Assembly (NCBI RefSeq): GCF_016793595.1
Contig: NZ_JAEULY010000003.1
Coordinates: 124,001-188,000 of the forward strand
DNA length: 64,000 bases
Origin: Phreatobacter sp.
GTDB taxonomy: Bacteria; Pseudomonadota; Alphaproteobacteria; Rhizobiales; Phreatobacteraceae
Direction of reading: 5' to 3'
The notes beneath the pieces were generated by a model. It saw nothing but the letters and a program-made list of their open reading frames with translations. It made no database searches and was not told the origin of the DNA. The translations under genes and the position numbers were made by a program. Positions within the stretch are counted from its first letter, which is position 1; every line of letters starts with the position of its first letter. This document shows, piece by piece, positions 1 to 7,062 of the stretch.

Positions 1-639
1 GCTGGCGGGATCGTCATTGCCCTGATTGTGGAGATAGCCCGTGACGAAGCGGGCCGCATAGCCGAGCCTGCGCACCGCCTCGATGAACAACCAGGCAAGG
101 TCGCGGCACGAACCGGACCGGACGGCGATGGTCTGTCCCGGAGCCTGCGTCCCCTCCTCGAAACGCACCGAATAGCCAAAGCCGGAATGGATGGCGTTGG
201 ACAGGCGCGCGAGCGGATCGGGATCGCCGGACTGATCGGCCAGAACCTCGCCGATCCACGTGACCAATGCGCCGTCCTCGTCCTCGCTGGCCGGCGCCAT
301 GAACGGCTGCAGCACGATGCGCTCGCCGTCGGAATAGTGCGGAGCGAAGGGCGCCGTCGGCCCGGCGCGGGCGCTGGGGAAGGCCGACGCATAGCGTCGC
401 AACACCAGCCCGCTGGCGATCTCCAGCCGGTCGCTCGGCTCGCCGAAGGTCGCGATCGCGACGGGATTGCCATACGCGTCGTGCATCCACTGCAGGCTGG
501 CGGCGGGCGAGATCTCGATCCGGGTGTCGAGGATGCGGATGTCGAAACTGTCGCGCGGACGGATCATCAGCCTGTGCGGACCGAAGCTCACCGGGACAGA
601 ATAGGTGTAGGTGGTCACATGCCGGATGAAGAGGTCCAT
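1..639 (-). CDS. Transglutaminase-like family protein (3' end outside window)
   Basis: An open frame of 213 codons runs off the left edge, so the C-terminus is missing. The protein begins MDLFIRHVTTYTYSVPVSF and continues with H-R-L-M-I-R-P-R, the pattern of the N-terminal beta-sandwich domain (Bact_transglu_N) of bacterial transglutaminase-like proteins. Near residue 175 it reads G-S-C-R-D-L-A-W, with the expected catalytic Cys of the papain-like transglutaminase core, followed by the usual R-x-x-G-Y-A-A-R-F-V-T-G-Y segment. No signal peptide, so it is probably cytoplasmic. Such proteins act on peptide or isopeptide amides, but substrates are mostly unknown. The start ATG at 639 gives the family's standard N-terminus. 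Confidence 0.85.
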   Translation of the reverse strand, partial: MDLFIRHVTTYTYSVPVSFGPHRLMIRPRDSFDIRILDTRIEISPAASLQWMHDAYGNPVAIATFGEPSDRLEIASGLVLRRYASAFPSARAGPTAPFAPHYSDGERIVLQPFMAPASEDEDGALVTWIGEVLADQSGDPDPLARLSNAIHSGFGYSVRFEEGTQAPGQTIAVRSGSCRDLAWLFIEAVRRLGYAARFVTGYLHNQGNDDPAS

Positions 640-700
640 GACCGAACTCGAAGGCTGAGGCGCTGGCCGCTCCGCGCCAGCCTAGCGCAATGGGCAGCCG

Positions 701-731
701 CGCAAAAATGAAGCCGCCCGAGGCGGCTTTC
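701..731 (-). terminator. Rho-independent terminator after the ABC transporter
   Basis: On the minus strand AAGCCGCC and GGCGGCTT pair around a 3-nt loop, and a T5 run follows (CATTTTTGCG). It lies about 95 bases past the ABC transporter stop and just before the transglutaminase-like gene, so it separates the two transcripts. Confidence 0.75.
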
Positions 732-825
732 AGTTTGGAGAGTTGGAGAGGTCCATATCGCGGAAAGTGAAGCGATATGCCCGAACAACACCCGGGCAGG
801 CCTCTGGTTCCCGTCTTGTGGCAAA

Positions 826-2643
826 TTACCGCGCCTCCAGCGCCGGTTCGCGCCGGCGCATCATGCGCCAGAGCGACTTGCGGATCGGCTCGGATTTCAC
901 CTTGGCGCCTGCCGGCCGGCGCACCAGTACGATCTTGCGCTCGTGGAACTCATCGAGCCCCGCGCGATGGCCGACGCTGATCAGCGTTGACTGCGCCAGT
1001 TCTTCCGCGAACAGGCCCAGGAGGCTCGCCTGGCTGCCTTCGTCGAGCGCGGCCGTCGCTTCGTCCATGATGATGATCGACGGCTTCTGGATGACGAGGC
1101 GGCAGAACGCGATGCGCTGCCGCTCGCCACCCGAGAGGACGCGGTCCCAGTCGTCCTCCTCGTCCAGCCGCCTGACCATGTAGTCGAGGCCGCAGCGCTT
1201 CATGGCCGCAACGATGGTCTCGTCCGGCACGTCGCCCTCCGTGTCGGGGTAGAGCAGCGCGTCGCGCAGCGTGCCCTTCGGCACGTAGGGCTTCTGGGGG
1301 ACGAAGGCGTATTTGACGCCCCTCGGGAACGCGATCGCGCCCGAACCCCATGGCCACAGCCCCGCCAGCGCGCGGATCAGCGTGCTCTTGCCGGAGCCGC
1401 TCTCGCCCGTGATCAGCACCTTCTCGCCGGGCGCGATATCGATGGACGCGTCATCGATCACCACGCGGCCGTTGCGGTGGGCAAGCGACAGGTCCTTGAT
1501 GTGGATGTGATCATCCTCGCTGACGCCGAGTGCGATCTGCTGGTCCTCCTCCATGATCGTGCCAACGTCGATCTCCTGCAGCGTCTCGGCGAACTCATCG
1601 ACGCGCACCAGCGAGGCGTACCACTCGGACAGCCGCACGAAATTGTCGACGAACCAGATCAGTGCCGCCTGCACCGCGCTGAATGCCGCCGCGACCTGCA
1701 TCACCGCACCGAGCGTCAGCTCGCCGGACAGGTATTTCGGCGCGATGAGCAGCAGCGGGACGATGGGGAAAAGGGCGCCATTGGTATTCAGCACGAGCGC
1801 GATGAAACCCTGCCTGCGAACGACCGCGAGCCAGGCGCGCACCACCTCCGCATAGGTGCCGCGCACCGACTGGCGCTCGTCGGCATCGCCCTTGATCAGG
1901 GCGATGCTCTCGGCATTCTCGCGCAGCCGGGTCATCTCGGCGCGGAACAGCGCCTCTGCCTCGTTCTTGGCGGCGACCCTGCCGACCAGCGCCCGCCCGA
2001 CGAAATAGGCGGCGGCCGAAGCGATCGCGGCATAGAGAACCGCCGCCATGGCCATGTATCCCGGGATCAACAGCGTCCGCCCGCCGAGTGAGACGCCGAT
2101 CGAGCCGGCAACCGTCCAGAGGATCGCCGCAAAGGTCACCGCCGTCGTGAAGGCCGCGATCAGGCCTATCGCGAATTCCACCAGCGGCTCGGTGGCGATG
2201 CGGACATCCTCCGCGATGCGGAATTCCGGGGCGGTCTGCTCGGTCTCCAGAAATCCGAGGCGGTAATAGCGCTGGTCGGCGATCCACCAGCCCGCAAGGC
2301 GGTTGGTCAGCCATTCGCGCCAGCGTACCTGCAGCAGCATGCGCAGCACGACGAGGCCGGACATGGTCAGCGCCGCCGCGCCGACGAGAACGGGCAGCAA
2401 GGCGATGGCCGACATCACCGCCGGCAACTCCTTTTTCTCCAGCGCGTCGAAGAACAACCGGTTCCAGCTGTTGATGCCAACCTGCGCCGCGATCTGCGCG
2501 AAGGCGAAGGCCAGCACGGCGACCGTCAGGATCCACGCACGCCGGCGCGATCGCCCGGTCCAGAAGCCAAGCGCGACACGAAAGAACTCCGTCGTCCGGG
2601 AGCGCCGGTTCGCGGCCGCCGTCTCGTCGGGCTGATCGCTCAT
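826..2643 (-). CDS. SbmA/BacA-YddA type ABC transporter, fused membrane and ATPase domains
   Basis: 605 aa. The N-terminal half carries about six membrane segments of the ABC_membrane_2 type, with the family motif near 'NRLFFDALEKKELPA'. The C-terminal half is a nucleotide-binding domain: Walker A GESGSGKST (about 413-421), signature LSGGERQ (about 503), Walker B IIIMDE with catalytic E (about 523) and a late H-loop (VGHRAG). Family members (SbmA/BacA, YddA, mammalian ABCD) move peptides or fatty acyl compounds; the substrate here is unknown. An upstream in-frame start 31 codons earlier exists, but the ATG at 2643 has a purine-rich RBS (GAGAGAAC) and matches the family N-terminus. An exact EcfG-type promoter lies 53 bp upstream, suggesting stress induction. 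Confidence 0.88.
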   Translation of the reverse strand: MSDQPDETAAANRRSRTTEFFRVALGFWTGRSRRRAWILTVAVLAFAFAQIAAQVGINSWNRLFFDALEKKELPAVMSAIALLPVLVGAAALTMSGLVVLRMLLQVRWREWLTNRLAGWWIADQRYYRLGFLETEQTAPEFRIAEDVRIATEPLVEFAIGLIAAFTTAVTFAAILWTVAGSIGVSLGGRTLLIPGYMAMAAVLYAAIASAAAYFVGRALVGRVAAKNEAEALFRAEMTRLRENAESIALIKGDADERQSVRGTYAEVVRAWLAVVRRQGFIALVLNTNGALFPIVPLLLIAPKYLSGELTLGAVMQVAAAFSAVQAALIWFVDNFVRLSEWYASLVRVDEFAETLQEIDVGTIMEEDQQIALGVSEDDHIHIKDLSLAHRNGRVVIDDASIDIAPGEKVLITGESGSGKSTLIRALAGLWPWGSGAIAFPRGVKYAFVPQKPYVPKGTLRDALLYPDTEGDVPDETIVAAMKRCGLDYMVRRLDEEDDWDRVLSGGERQRIAFCRLVIQKPSIIIMDEATAALDEGSQASLLGLFAEELAQSTLISVGHRAGLDEFHERKIVLVRRPAGAKVKSEPIRKSLWRMMRRREPALEAR

Positions 2644-2695
2644 GGGATGGTTCTCTCGGGGCCTCCCCAACGCACTCTGCCGGCCCGAGCGGAGG

Positions 2696-2720
2696 AACGC
2701 CGCTAGGCGCCGCAGGTTCC
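2696..2720 (-). promoter_or_regulatory. EcfG-type (general stress sigma) promoter for the ABC transporter
   Basis: Read on the minus strand: GGAAC (2720-2716), 16-nt spacer, CGTT (2699-2696). This equals the alphaproteobacterial EcfG consensus GGAAC-N16/17-CGTT exactly. It points at the ABC gene starting at 2643 and lies back to back with a second such promoter on the other strand. Confidence 0.7.
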
Positions 2721-2779
2721 TCGCGGCACAAGACACCCTGTGCTTTTTCCCGGCCTCGCGTCACAGGCACGCCCGCGCA

Positions 2780-2804
2780 GGAACAATTGCCGCGCCCCTT
2801 CGTT
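2780..2804 (+). promoter_or_regulatory. EcfG-type promoter for the PRC-barrel gene
   Basis: GGAAC at 2780-2784, 16-nt spacer, CGTT at 2801-2804: an exact match to the general-stress sigma consensus. The -10 element ends 75 bp before the ATG of the PRC-barrel gene. Confidence 0.72.
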
Positions 2805-2879
2805 GCTTTAACAGCCATGGGCGACGCCCCGCGCCTTGCCCGCGGTCCGAGCCATCACCGACACCAACGGGAGATCACC

Positions 2880-3443
2880 ATGATCCGGACCTTCCTCACC
2901 ACCGCGTCAGTCGCCGCCGTGCTTGCCACGGGCGCGATCGCCCAGACCCAGACGCCGTCCACCCCCGCGACGCCCGCGCCGATGCAGCGTCAGCAGGCTC
3001 CGGCCGCGCGCACGGCTCCGGCCGAACCGACCGTCCATCTCTCGGCCAACGAGTTCTCGGTGAACAAGCTGATCGGCATCTCGGTCTACGCGCCAAAGCC
3101 GGACAATGCCGCAGCCGCGACCTCCGACCCGACGACAACGGCCTCGACCGCCGGTACCGGGGCCATCGCTCCGACGCCGGCCAGCGACGAGCAATGGCGG
3201 GCCATGCGCGAGCGCCACGACTCGATCGGCAAGATCGATGACCTCGTCATCGGCGCCGACGGCCGCATTACCCATGCCGTGATCGGCGTCGGCGGATTCC
3301 TCGGCATCGGCGAAAAGAAGGTCGCGCTGGAATTGCGCGAAGTGAAGCTGATGCGTCAGTCCGACGGCACCGTGTTCGGCGTCATCATGCGCACCAAGCA
3401 GCAGCTTCAGGAGATGCCGCGGTTTGCCGGCGAGCGGACCTGA
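2880..3443 (+). CDS. Exported PRC-barrel domain protein
   Basis: 187 aa. Residues 1-22 form a clear Sec signal peptide (MIRTFLTTASVAAVLATGAIAQ), followed by a Pro/Thr/Ala-rich linker. A PRC-barrel domain occupies about residues 115-175, recognisable from IGKIDDLVIGADGRI, then a glycine-rich GVGGFLGIGEKKVA segment. PRC-barrel proteins of this exported kind are common, often stress-induced, in Hyphomicrobiales; their biochemical role is not established. The ATG at 2880 has RBS CGGGAG seven bases upstream; a longer frame starting at 2787 lacks a signal peptide and is not preferred. An exact EcfG-type promoter precedes it and a strong terminator follows, so it is likely monocistronic. Confidence 0.85.
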   Translation: MIRTFLTTASVAAVLATGAIAQTQTPSTPATPAPMQRQQAPAARTAPAEPTVHLSANEFSVNKLIGISVYAPKPDNAAAATSDPTTTASTAGTGAIAPTPASDEQWRAMRERHDSIGKIDDLVIGADGRITHAVIGVGGFLGIGEKKVALELREVKLMRQSDGTVFGVIMRTKQQLQEMPRFAGERT

Positions 3444-3488
3444 CGCTCCCGCAGAATGTAAGGTCTGTCGCCAAGAGGCGGCCGCGGG

Positions 3489-3522
3489 CCCCGCGCTCTC
3501 CGGAGCGCGGGGTTTCTTTTTG
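3489..3522 (+). terminator. Rho-independent terminator after the PRC-barrel gene
   Basis: CCCCGCGCTC pairs with GAGCGCGGGG around a short loop and is followed by TTTCTTTTT. It sits 46 bases after the PRC-barrel stop and touches the 3' end of the convergent extensin-like gene. Confidence 0.85.
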
Positions 3523-3524
3523 GG

Positions 3525-4325
3525 CTACTGGCAAAGGCGGGACTGCCCGTCCCGGCCGCGACGCTCGGCATCGAAATGCAGGTGATTGGCGTGGGCGGCA
3601 TCGGATCCTGGCCCGAGGACCGTGGTGAACCAGCCGCAGGCCGCCTTGCGAACCGCCGACAGGAAGCGCCGCTCCGCGTCGGAGGCGGGCGTCTCGACAA
3701 CGACGCGTCGCCGCCCATCCAGTTCGAACCATGCGATGTCCACCGCGAGCCCCTGGCCGTGGGCGCTGAGCTTCGCGCCAGCCAGCCGGCTGCGCGGACG
3801 ACACTCGAAACCGCTCCCGGTGCCCGCCGCGACCAAGTCGGCGCCGAGGATGCCGCGCGCCATCGGCCGCAATGCATCGCGCGTGAAGCTCGCAAATCGC
3901 TCCGCCGCGTCGCAGGCGAGGATCGGGCGATCGGGCCAGCGGAGAACGGTCCCGCCATCCTGCATCCGCTCGATCTGGACGGCATCCTCGATCACGCAAC
4001 GCGCATCGTTGCGGGCGGGTGGAGATGGCCGCTGGAATGTCACGCCCATCGCCGCGAGACGCTCCGCGCAGGTGCCGGGCCGCGGCGGAGCCGCGGCACT
4101 CTCCCCGGGCGGCTGGGCGGGCATCGCGGGAGCCGCCTCTGCCGGTTCGGCGGGAGCAGACGGCCGGGGCTCAGGCAGAGGCGCGGAGAATAGGGGCACG
4201 CGCTGCCGGCGCTGGCGCGCCTCGGCGATATCGAGCGCCGTGGCCATGCCAAGCGCTGACACGACCGTGATCGTCGCGAGCGCCGCGAACTGAACCCGTT
4301 GCCGTCTGCCGCGTTGTTCAACCAT
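3525..4325 (-). CDS. Extensin-like family protein (LAS-metallopeptidase fold), membrane anchored
   Basis: 266 aa. An N-terminal hydrophobic stretch (about 12-28) would anchor or export the protein, then a Pro/Ala/Glu-rich linker leads to an extensin-like_C domain from about residue 85. This domain resembles the DD-carboxypeptidase/VanY fold: S-A-H-G-Q-G-L-A-V-D-I at about 200 and H-A-N-H-L-H-F-D near the C-terminus supply His and Asp zinc-ligand candidates, and several conserved Cys could form disulfides. A role in peptidoglycan metabolism is inferred from the fold. The ATG at 4325 is chosen for its GAGG RBS 8 bases upstream; longer starts exist at 4358 and 4448. Its promoter region is shared with the divergent gene at 4357. 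Confidence 0.8.
   Translation of the reverse strand: MVEQRGRRQRVQFAALATITVVSALGMATALDIAEARQRRQRVPLFSAPLPEPRPSAPAEPAEAAPAMPAQPPGESAAAPPRPGTCAERLAAMGVTFQRPSPPARNDARCVIEDAVQIERMQDGGTVLRWPDRPILACDAAERFASFTRDALRPMARGILGADLVAAGTGSGFECRPRSRLAGAKLSAHGQGLAVDIAWFELDGRRRVVVETPASDAERRFLSAVRKAACGWFTTVLGPGSDAAHANHLHFDAERRGRDGQSRLCQ
4291..4315 (+). promoter_or_regulatory. Near-match EcfG-type promoter for the small gene at 4357
   Basis: TGAAC (first base differs from GGAAC), 16-nt spacer, CGTT at 4312-4315, 41 bp before the ATG. It overlaps the 5' end of the divergent extensin-like gene. One mismatch makes it only suggestive, but neighbouring genes have exact matches. Confidence 0.35.
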
Positions 4326-4356
4326 GCAGTCGACCTCGATTCCGGAGGAATGCCCC

Positions 4357-4638
4357 ATGTCTCGCCGGACATCCCGCACGAACGGCTTCGTCCTTCTGGC
4401 CCGGCCCGCCCTGCTCGGCATGGCCGGCGCGATCGCCACGGTCGTCACCCTGACCGTCGGGGAGTTCCGGCCGGCCCGGTCGTTGGGTCCGATCGCCAGC
4501 GCTCAGGCGCTCGCGGTTGCGCCGAGCCATGCCGATCTCGACTATGCGCATGGCGCCTTCGAACGCTTCCGCGATCAGCCCGATACGGGTGCGCGCCCCT
4601 CGACCATCGCGGCCGTTCACCGCTCGATCAGCAACTGA
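4357..4638 (+). CDS. Small exported or membrane-anchored hypothetical protein
   Basis: 93 aa, not recognised. A basic N-terminus (MSRRTSRTNGF) precedes a hydrophobic segment at about 12-34, then a short Ala/Asp-rich tail. The ATG at 4357 has a near-ideal RBS (GGAGGA) eight bases upstream, which decides the start over an in-frame ATG at 4324. It starts only 31 bp from the divergent extensin-like gene, and the region between is nearly palindromic (ATTCCGGAGGAAT), so the two ribosome-binding regions overlap on opposite strands. Followed by a strong hairpin. Confidence 0.6.
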   Translation: MSRRTSRTNGFVLLARPALLGMAGAIATVVTLTVGEFRPARSLGPIASAQALAVAPSHADLDYAHGAFERFRDQPDTGARPSTIAAVHRSISN

Positions 4639-4676
4639 TCCGGCTCTCGCGACGGGGCGCGTCCGCCCGCTGGATG

Positions 4677-4717
4677 CGAAAAACCCGCGGAAGGCGATTT
4701 CGCCCTCCGCGGGTTTC
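4677..4717. terminator. Bidirectional hairpin terminator
   Basis: AAACCCGCGGA and TCCGCGGGTTT form an 11-bp stem, with an inner GGCG...CGCC stem in the loop. It ends with A- or T-rich flanks in both directions and lies between a plus-strand gene (stop 4638) and the minus-strand fragment ending at 4737, so it can serve both. Confidence 0.75.
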
Positions 4718-4736
4718 AGCATGAGCGAATCCGGGC

Positions 4737-4926
4737 TCAATGGGTGGTCGTGAAGCGCGTATAGTAATCGAGCGAGGGAGCCTGCCCCGCGCCGTCGTTC
4801 TTTTCCCCGATCGATCATCGCAATATTCGGCCACGAGACCTGCGCCAGCCCTGCCCCGGCCTCACCGGCAATCGCCTCGATCTCGCTTGCGAGCAACCCG
4901 TCGTCCTCGCAGATCAGAACAGGCAT
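4737..4926 (-). pseudogene. Possible frameshifted remnant with response-regulator-like N-terminus
   Basis: From the ATG at 4926 the frame reads MPVLICEDDGLLASEIEAIA, the start of a receiver (REC) domain: hydrophobic strand, then acidic E-D-D. After about 40 codons coding quality falls in this frame, while the +1 frame gives a natural-looking end, P-S-L-D-Y-Y-T-R-F-T-T-T-H followed by TGA at 4737-4739. The switch falls on GGGGAAAAG, a run prone to indels. The total of 190 bases is not a multiple of three. The rest of a REC domain (phosphoacceptor Asp, Lys) is absent, so even without the shift it is truncated. It could also be a spurious ORF. Confidence 0.35.
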
Positions 4927-4972
4927 CGTCGGTCCTCGCGGATGGCCGGCATGAGCGCGATGGGATGAGGGG

Positions 4973-5395
4973 TCAGCCGTTCTTGCCGAGCTGGCGACCG
5001 ACAAGCGCGCCGAGCGCGACGGCACCAGTGATGACGCCGGCACTGACCGTGGCGCTGGAGGCGAGCGCGCGGGCCGCGGGCAAGACCATCGGCGCGGCGA
5101 CCAGGGCCGCCGTCGCGACATTGGCCCGCCGCCTTGCCCGATGCCGCAGGATCATGCCGGTCAGGACCAGCATCAGCGCGATCCCGGCGAGAGCGCCGGC
5201 AATGATCAGGCTGGCGGCGATGGCGCCATGGGCCGCCGCCAGCATCATATGTGCCACGGCGATCAGGAAGCCGCAGGCAGCCGCGAAAACGATCAGCGCC
5301 ACGGCATGGATCGCGAGAATCGCGACGTTGCGCCGGACGGCGCCACCGAGTTCCGATGCCGCCAGCAGTGAGAGAGCCCGCAGCATGGTGCTCAC
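4973..5395 (-). CDS. Phage-holin-family-like small membrane protein
   Basis: 140 aa with a short basic/amphipathic N-terminus, two strong membrane helices (about 25-50 and 58-85), a basic R-H-R-A-R-R-R-A stretch and a third hydrophobic stretch near the C-terminus (about 95-130). The pattern resembles the Phage_holin_3_6 (superfamily III holin-like) proteins that in alphaproteobacteria sit next to DUF883 genes and are not true phage holins. The likely start is GTG at 5395, overlapping the DUF883 stop as GTGA; an ATG at 5386 is the alternative. Co-transcribed with the DUF883 gene and therefore probably under the EcfG-type promoter at 5801-5825. Confidence 0.7.
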   Translation of the reverse strand: MSTMLRALSLLAASELGGAVRRNVAILAIHAVALIVFAAACGFLIAVAHMMLAAAHGAIAASLIIAGALAGIALMLVLTGMILRHRARRRANVATAALVAAPMVLPAARALASSATVSAGVITGAVALGALVGRQLGKNG

Positions 5396-5730
5396 CGCGC
5401 CGAGAGATAACCGACGATGAGGCCGGCGGCCGCCGCAAGGCCCAGCGCGCGCAACGGGCGGGTCTTGAGCTCGTCGGCGACCAGCTTCTGCAGTTCGCCG
5501 GCCTGATCCTTCGCGGCCCCCAGCATGACGTCGGTGTCGACGCCGACGGCCTTCAGCTTCTCCTGTACGTTCGCGGCGAATTCTCCTGCTTCCTCGACGA
5601 CCGCCCGACCCATGTCAGCGGCCCCGGCGGTGGTCTTGCCGCGCAGCTCCTCCGCGCGCCCGACCGCGTCTCCGGCGGTGGAACGGAGGACTTCCGATAC
5701 CGTGTCGTCGTTCGTCTTGACGCGGGCCAT
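5392..5730 (-). CDS. DUF883/ElaB-like membrane-associated stress protein
   Basis: 112 aa. A long, charged, helix-forming region (about 1-88, rich in Ala, Glu, Lys) ends in a single hydrophobic C-terminal helix with glycines (A-L-G-L-A-A-A-A-G-L-I-V-G-Y). This is the architecture of DUF883 proteins (ElaB/YqjD), which in E. coli are inner-membrane, stationary-phase and ribosome-associated; that role is only inferred here. It overlaps the holin-like gene by 4 bp and has an exact EcfG-type promoter 71 bp upstream, inside the 3' end of the AI-2E-family gene. Confidence 0.8.
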   Translation of the reverse strand: MARVKTNDDTVSEVLRSTAGDAVGRAEELRGKTTAGAADMGRAVVEEAGEFAANVQEKLKAVGVDTDVMLGAAKDQAGELQKLVADELKTRPLRALGLAAAAGLIVGYLSAR

Positions 5731-5772
5731 GGAGCACTCCTGACTATCGCATTTCGTCGCGGCCCGGAGACC

Positions 5773-6945
5773 CTATGCCTCCGCGCCGCTCCGCAGCATT
5801 GAACGCGCCGCGCTCGCTTCTGTTCCGGCCGTGGGCACGCCGGAAGCCTCCTCCTCGTTCATCGAGCGATAGCTCGACAGCACCTCGAACATGACGAGAC
5901 CGATGAGCAGCAGCGGCGTCGACAGCACGGCGCCGACCGGCCCCCAAAGCCAGAGCCAGAACACGAAAGACAGGAAGACGAGGAATGGCGACATGGTCAG
6001 CCGGCGGCCAATCAGGCTGGGCGTGACGATATTGCCCTCGATGGCATGCATGCCGAGAAACACCGCCGCGGGCCAGATCGCGCCGAACAGGCTGGTATCG
6101 GCCGTCAGCCCGGCGCCGAGGATCAGGACAGTGGCGATGAACGGGCCGACGAAGGCGAGATAGTTGAGTACGAAGGCCATGGCGCCCCAGAATGGCGGAT
6201 AGGGGAAGCCAGCCGCCCAGGCGAGCACGGTGGCGAGCAGACCGACGACCAGATTGATCACTGTGACGACGCCGAAATAGGTCGCGATCCGGCTTTCGGT
6301 CTCCTGGAAGAAGGTATCGGCGACCTGTCGCGCGCCGCGCCCGAGGCACATGCGCAGCAGGCGCGCCTTCAGGGTGCGCCGCCCCGCAAGATAGAAATAG
6401 ACCGTGGCGATAAAGATCAGCACGCCGCCGGCGGCGCTCGTCGAGGTCAACGCGATGTTGAGCAGCGGGCTGAACTGGTTGCCGGTGGAGACCTCCAGCG
6501 CCGGGCCGCCGGAGCCCGTCGCGCCCTGCACGCGATGAACGATGTCGAACAGCCCGTCGAGCTTCGTCCGCAAGGTCGCGAGGATCGCTGGAATCTGGTC
6601 GACGCCCATGGCGACGGGTGCCGCCAGCAGGCCGAAGATGGCGATCAGCACGAGGCCCCCGACCACCACCACCAGTCCGGCCGCTCCCGGAGCGGGAAGG
6701 CCCTTGCGGATAAGCCGGTCGGTCAGAGGGCCCAAGACGATGCCGAACACGATGCCGGCCGTGACCGGCAGCGCCACCGGCCGCGCGATGGCCAGCGCCG
6801 CCGTCCCGAGGATCAGGAAGATGCCGAGCGCCGAATAGCGCAGCACCGGGTCGTGATCGCCTATGTCGAACAGGCCCGGCTTTTCGTCGTTGGTCTCGGG
6901 CACCGGTTCCGCTCGCGGCAGGAACCACAGAATGTCGTTTCGCAT
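5773..6945 (-). CDS. AI-2E family transporter (PF01594-type permease)
   Basis: 390 aa, with paired membrane helices at the N-terminus (about 38-80), a third pair around 95-115, a soluble domain, and five or so helices from about 180 to 350. The segment G-x-x-L-A-W-A-A-G-F-P-Y-P-P-F-W-G and the motif E-G-N-I-V-T-P-S-L-I-G-R at about 310 are hallmarks of the family. Members export autoinducer-2, Na+/H+ or other small molecules; which applies cannot be told. The preceding minus-strand gene is the HWE kinase, 117 bp away, with a near-match EcfG promoter in between. The C-terminal 30 residues are polar and variable. Confidence 0.85.
   Translation of the reverse strand: MRNDILWFLPRAEPVPETNDEKPGLFDIGDHDPVLRYSALGIFLILGTAALAIARPVALPVTAGIVFGIVLGPLTDRLIRKGLPAPGAAGLVVVVGGLVLIAIFGLLAAPVAMGVDQIPAILATLRTKLDGLFDIVHRVQGATGSGGPALEVSTGNQFSPLLNIALTSTSAAGGVLIFIATVYFYLAGRRTLKARLLRMCLGRGARQVADTFFQETESRIATYFGVVTVINLVVGLLATVLAWAAGFPYPPFWGAMAFVLNYLAFVGPFIATVLILGAGLTADTSLFGAIWPAAVFLGMHAIEGNIVTPSLIGRRLTMSPFLVFLSFVFWLWLWGPVGAVLSTPLLLIGLVMFEVLSSYRSMNEEEASGVPTAGTEASAARSMLRSGAEA
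5801..5825 (-). promoter_or_regulatory. EcfG-type promoter for the DUF883/holin-like pair
   Basis: Minus-strand GGAAC (5825-5821), 16-nt spacer, CGTT (5804-5801), an exact consensus match. It lies within the last codons of the upstream AI-2E-family gene and 71 bp before the DUF883 start. Confidence 0.7.
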
Positions 6946-7031
6946 CGTCGACCGTTCTCCGCCGCCCGGCGCGGGGCGAGGTTCCGGCGAACCTATGGAA
7001 AGGTCCGCCGCGCCGCTGTCGGCGGCACAAG

Positions 7032-7056
7032 AACCATCGGCGCGGGCAAGGGTTCC
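7032..7056 (-). promoter_or_regulatory. Near-match EcfG-type promoter for the AI-2E-family gene
   Basis: Minus-strand GGAAC (7056-7052), 16-nt spacer, GGTT (7035-7032); the only deviation is the first base of the -10 element. It is 87 bp upstream of the start at 6945. Confidence 0.4.
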
Positions 7057-7062
7057 CGACCG

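Noticed and set aside
4973..5730. Holin-like gene as a prophage sign
   Set aside because: It pairs with DUF883 and a stress promoter, with no lysin, integrase or structural phage genes around.
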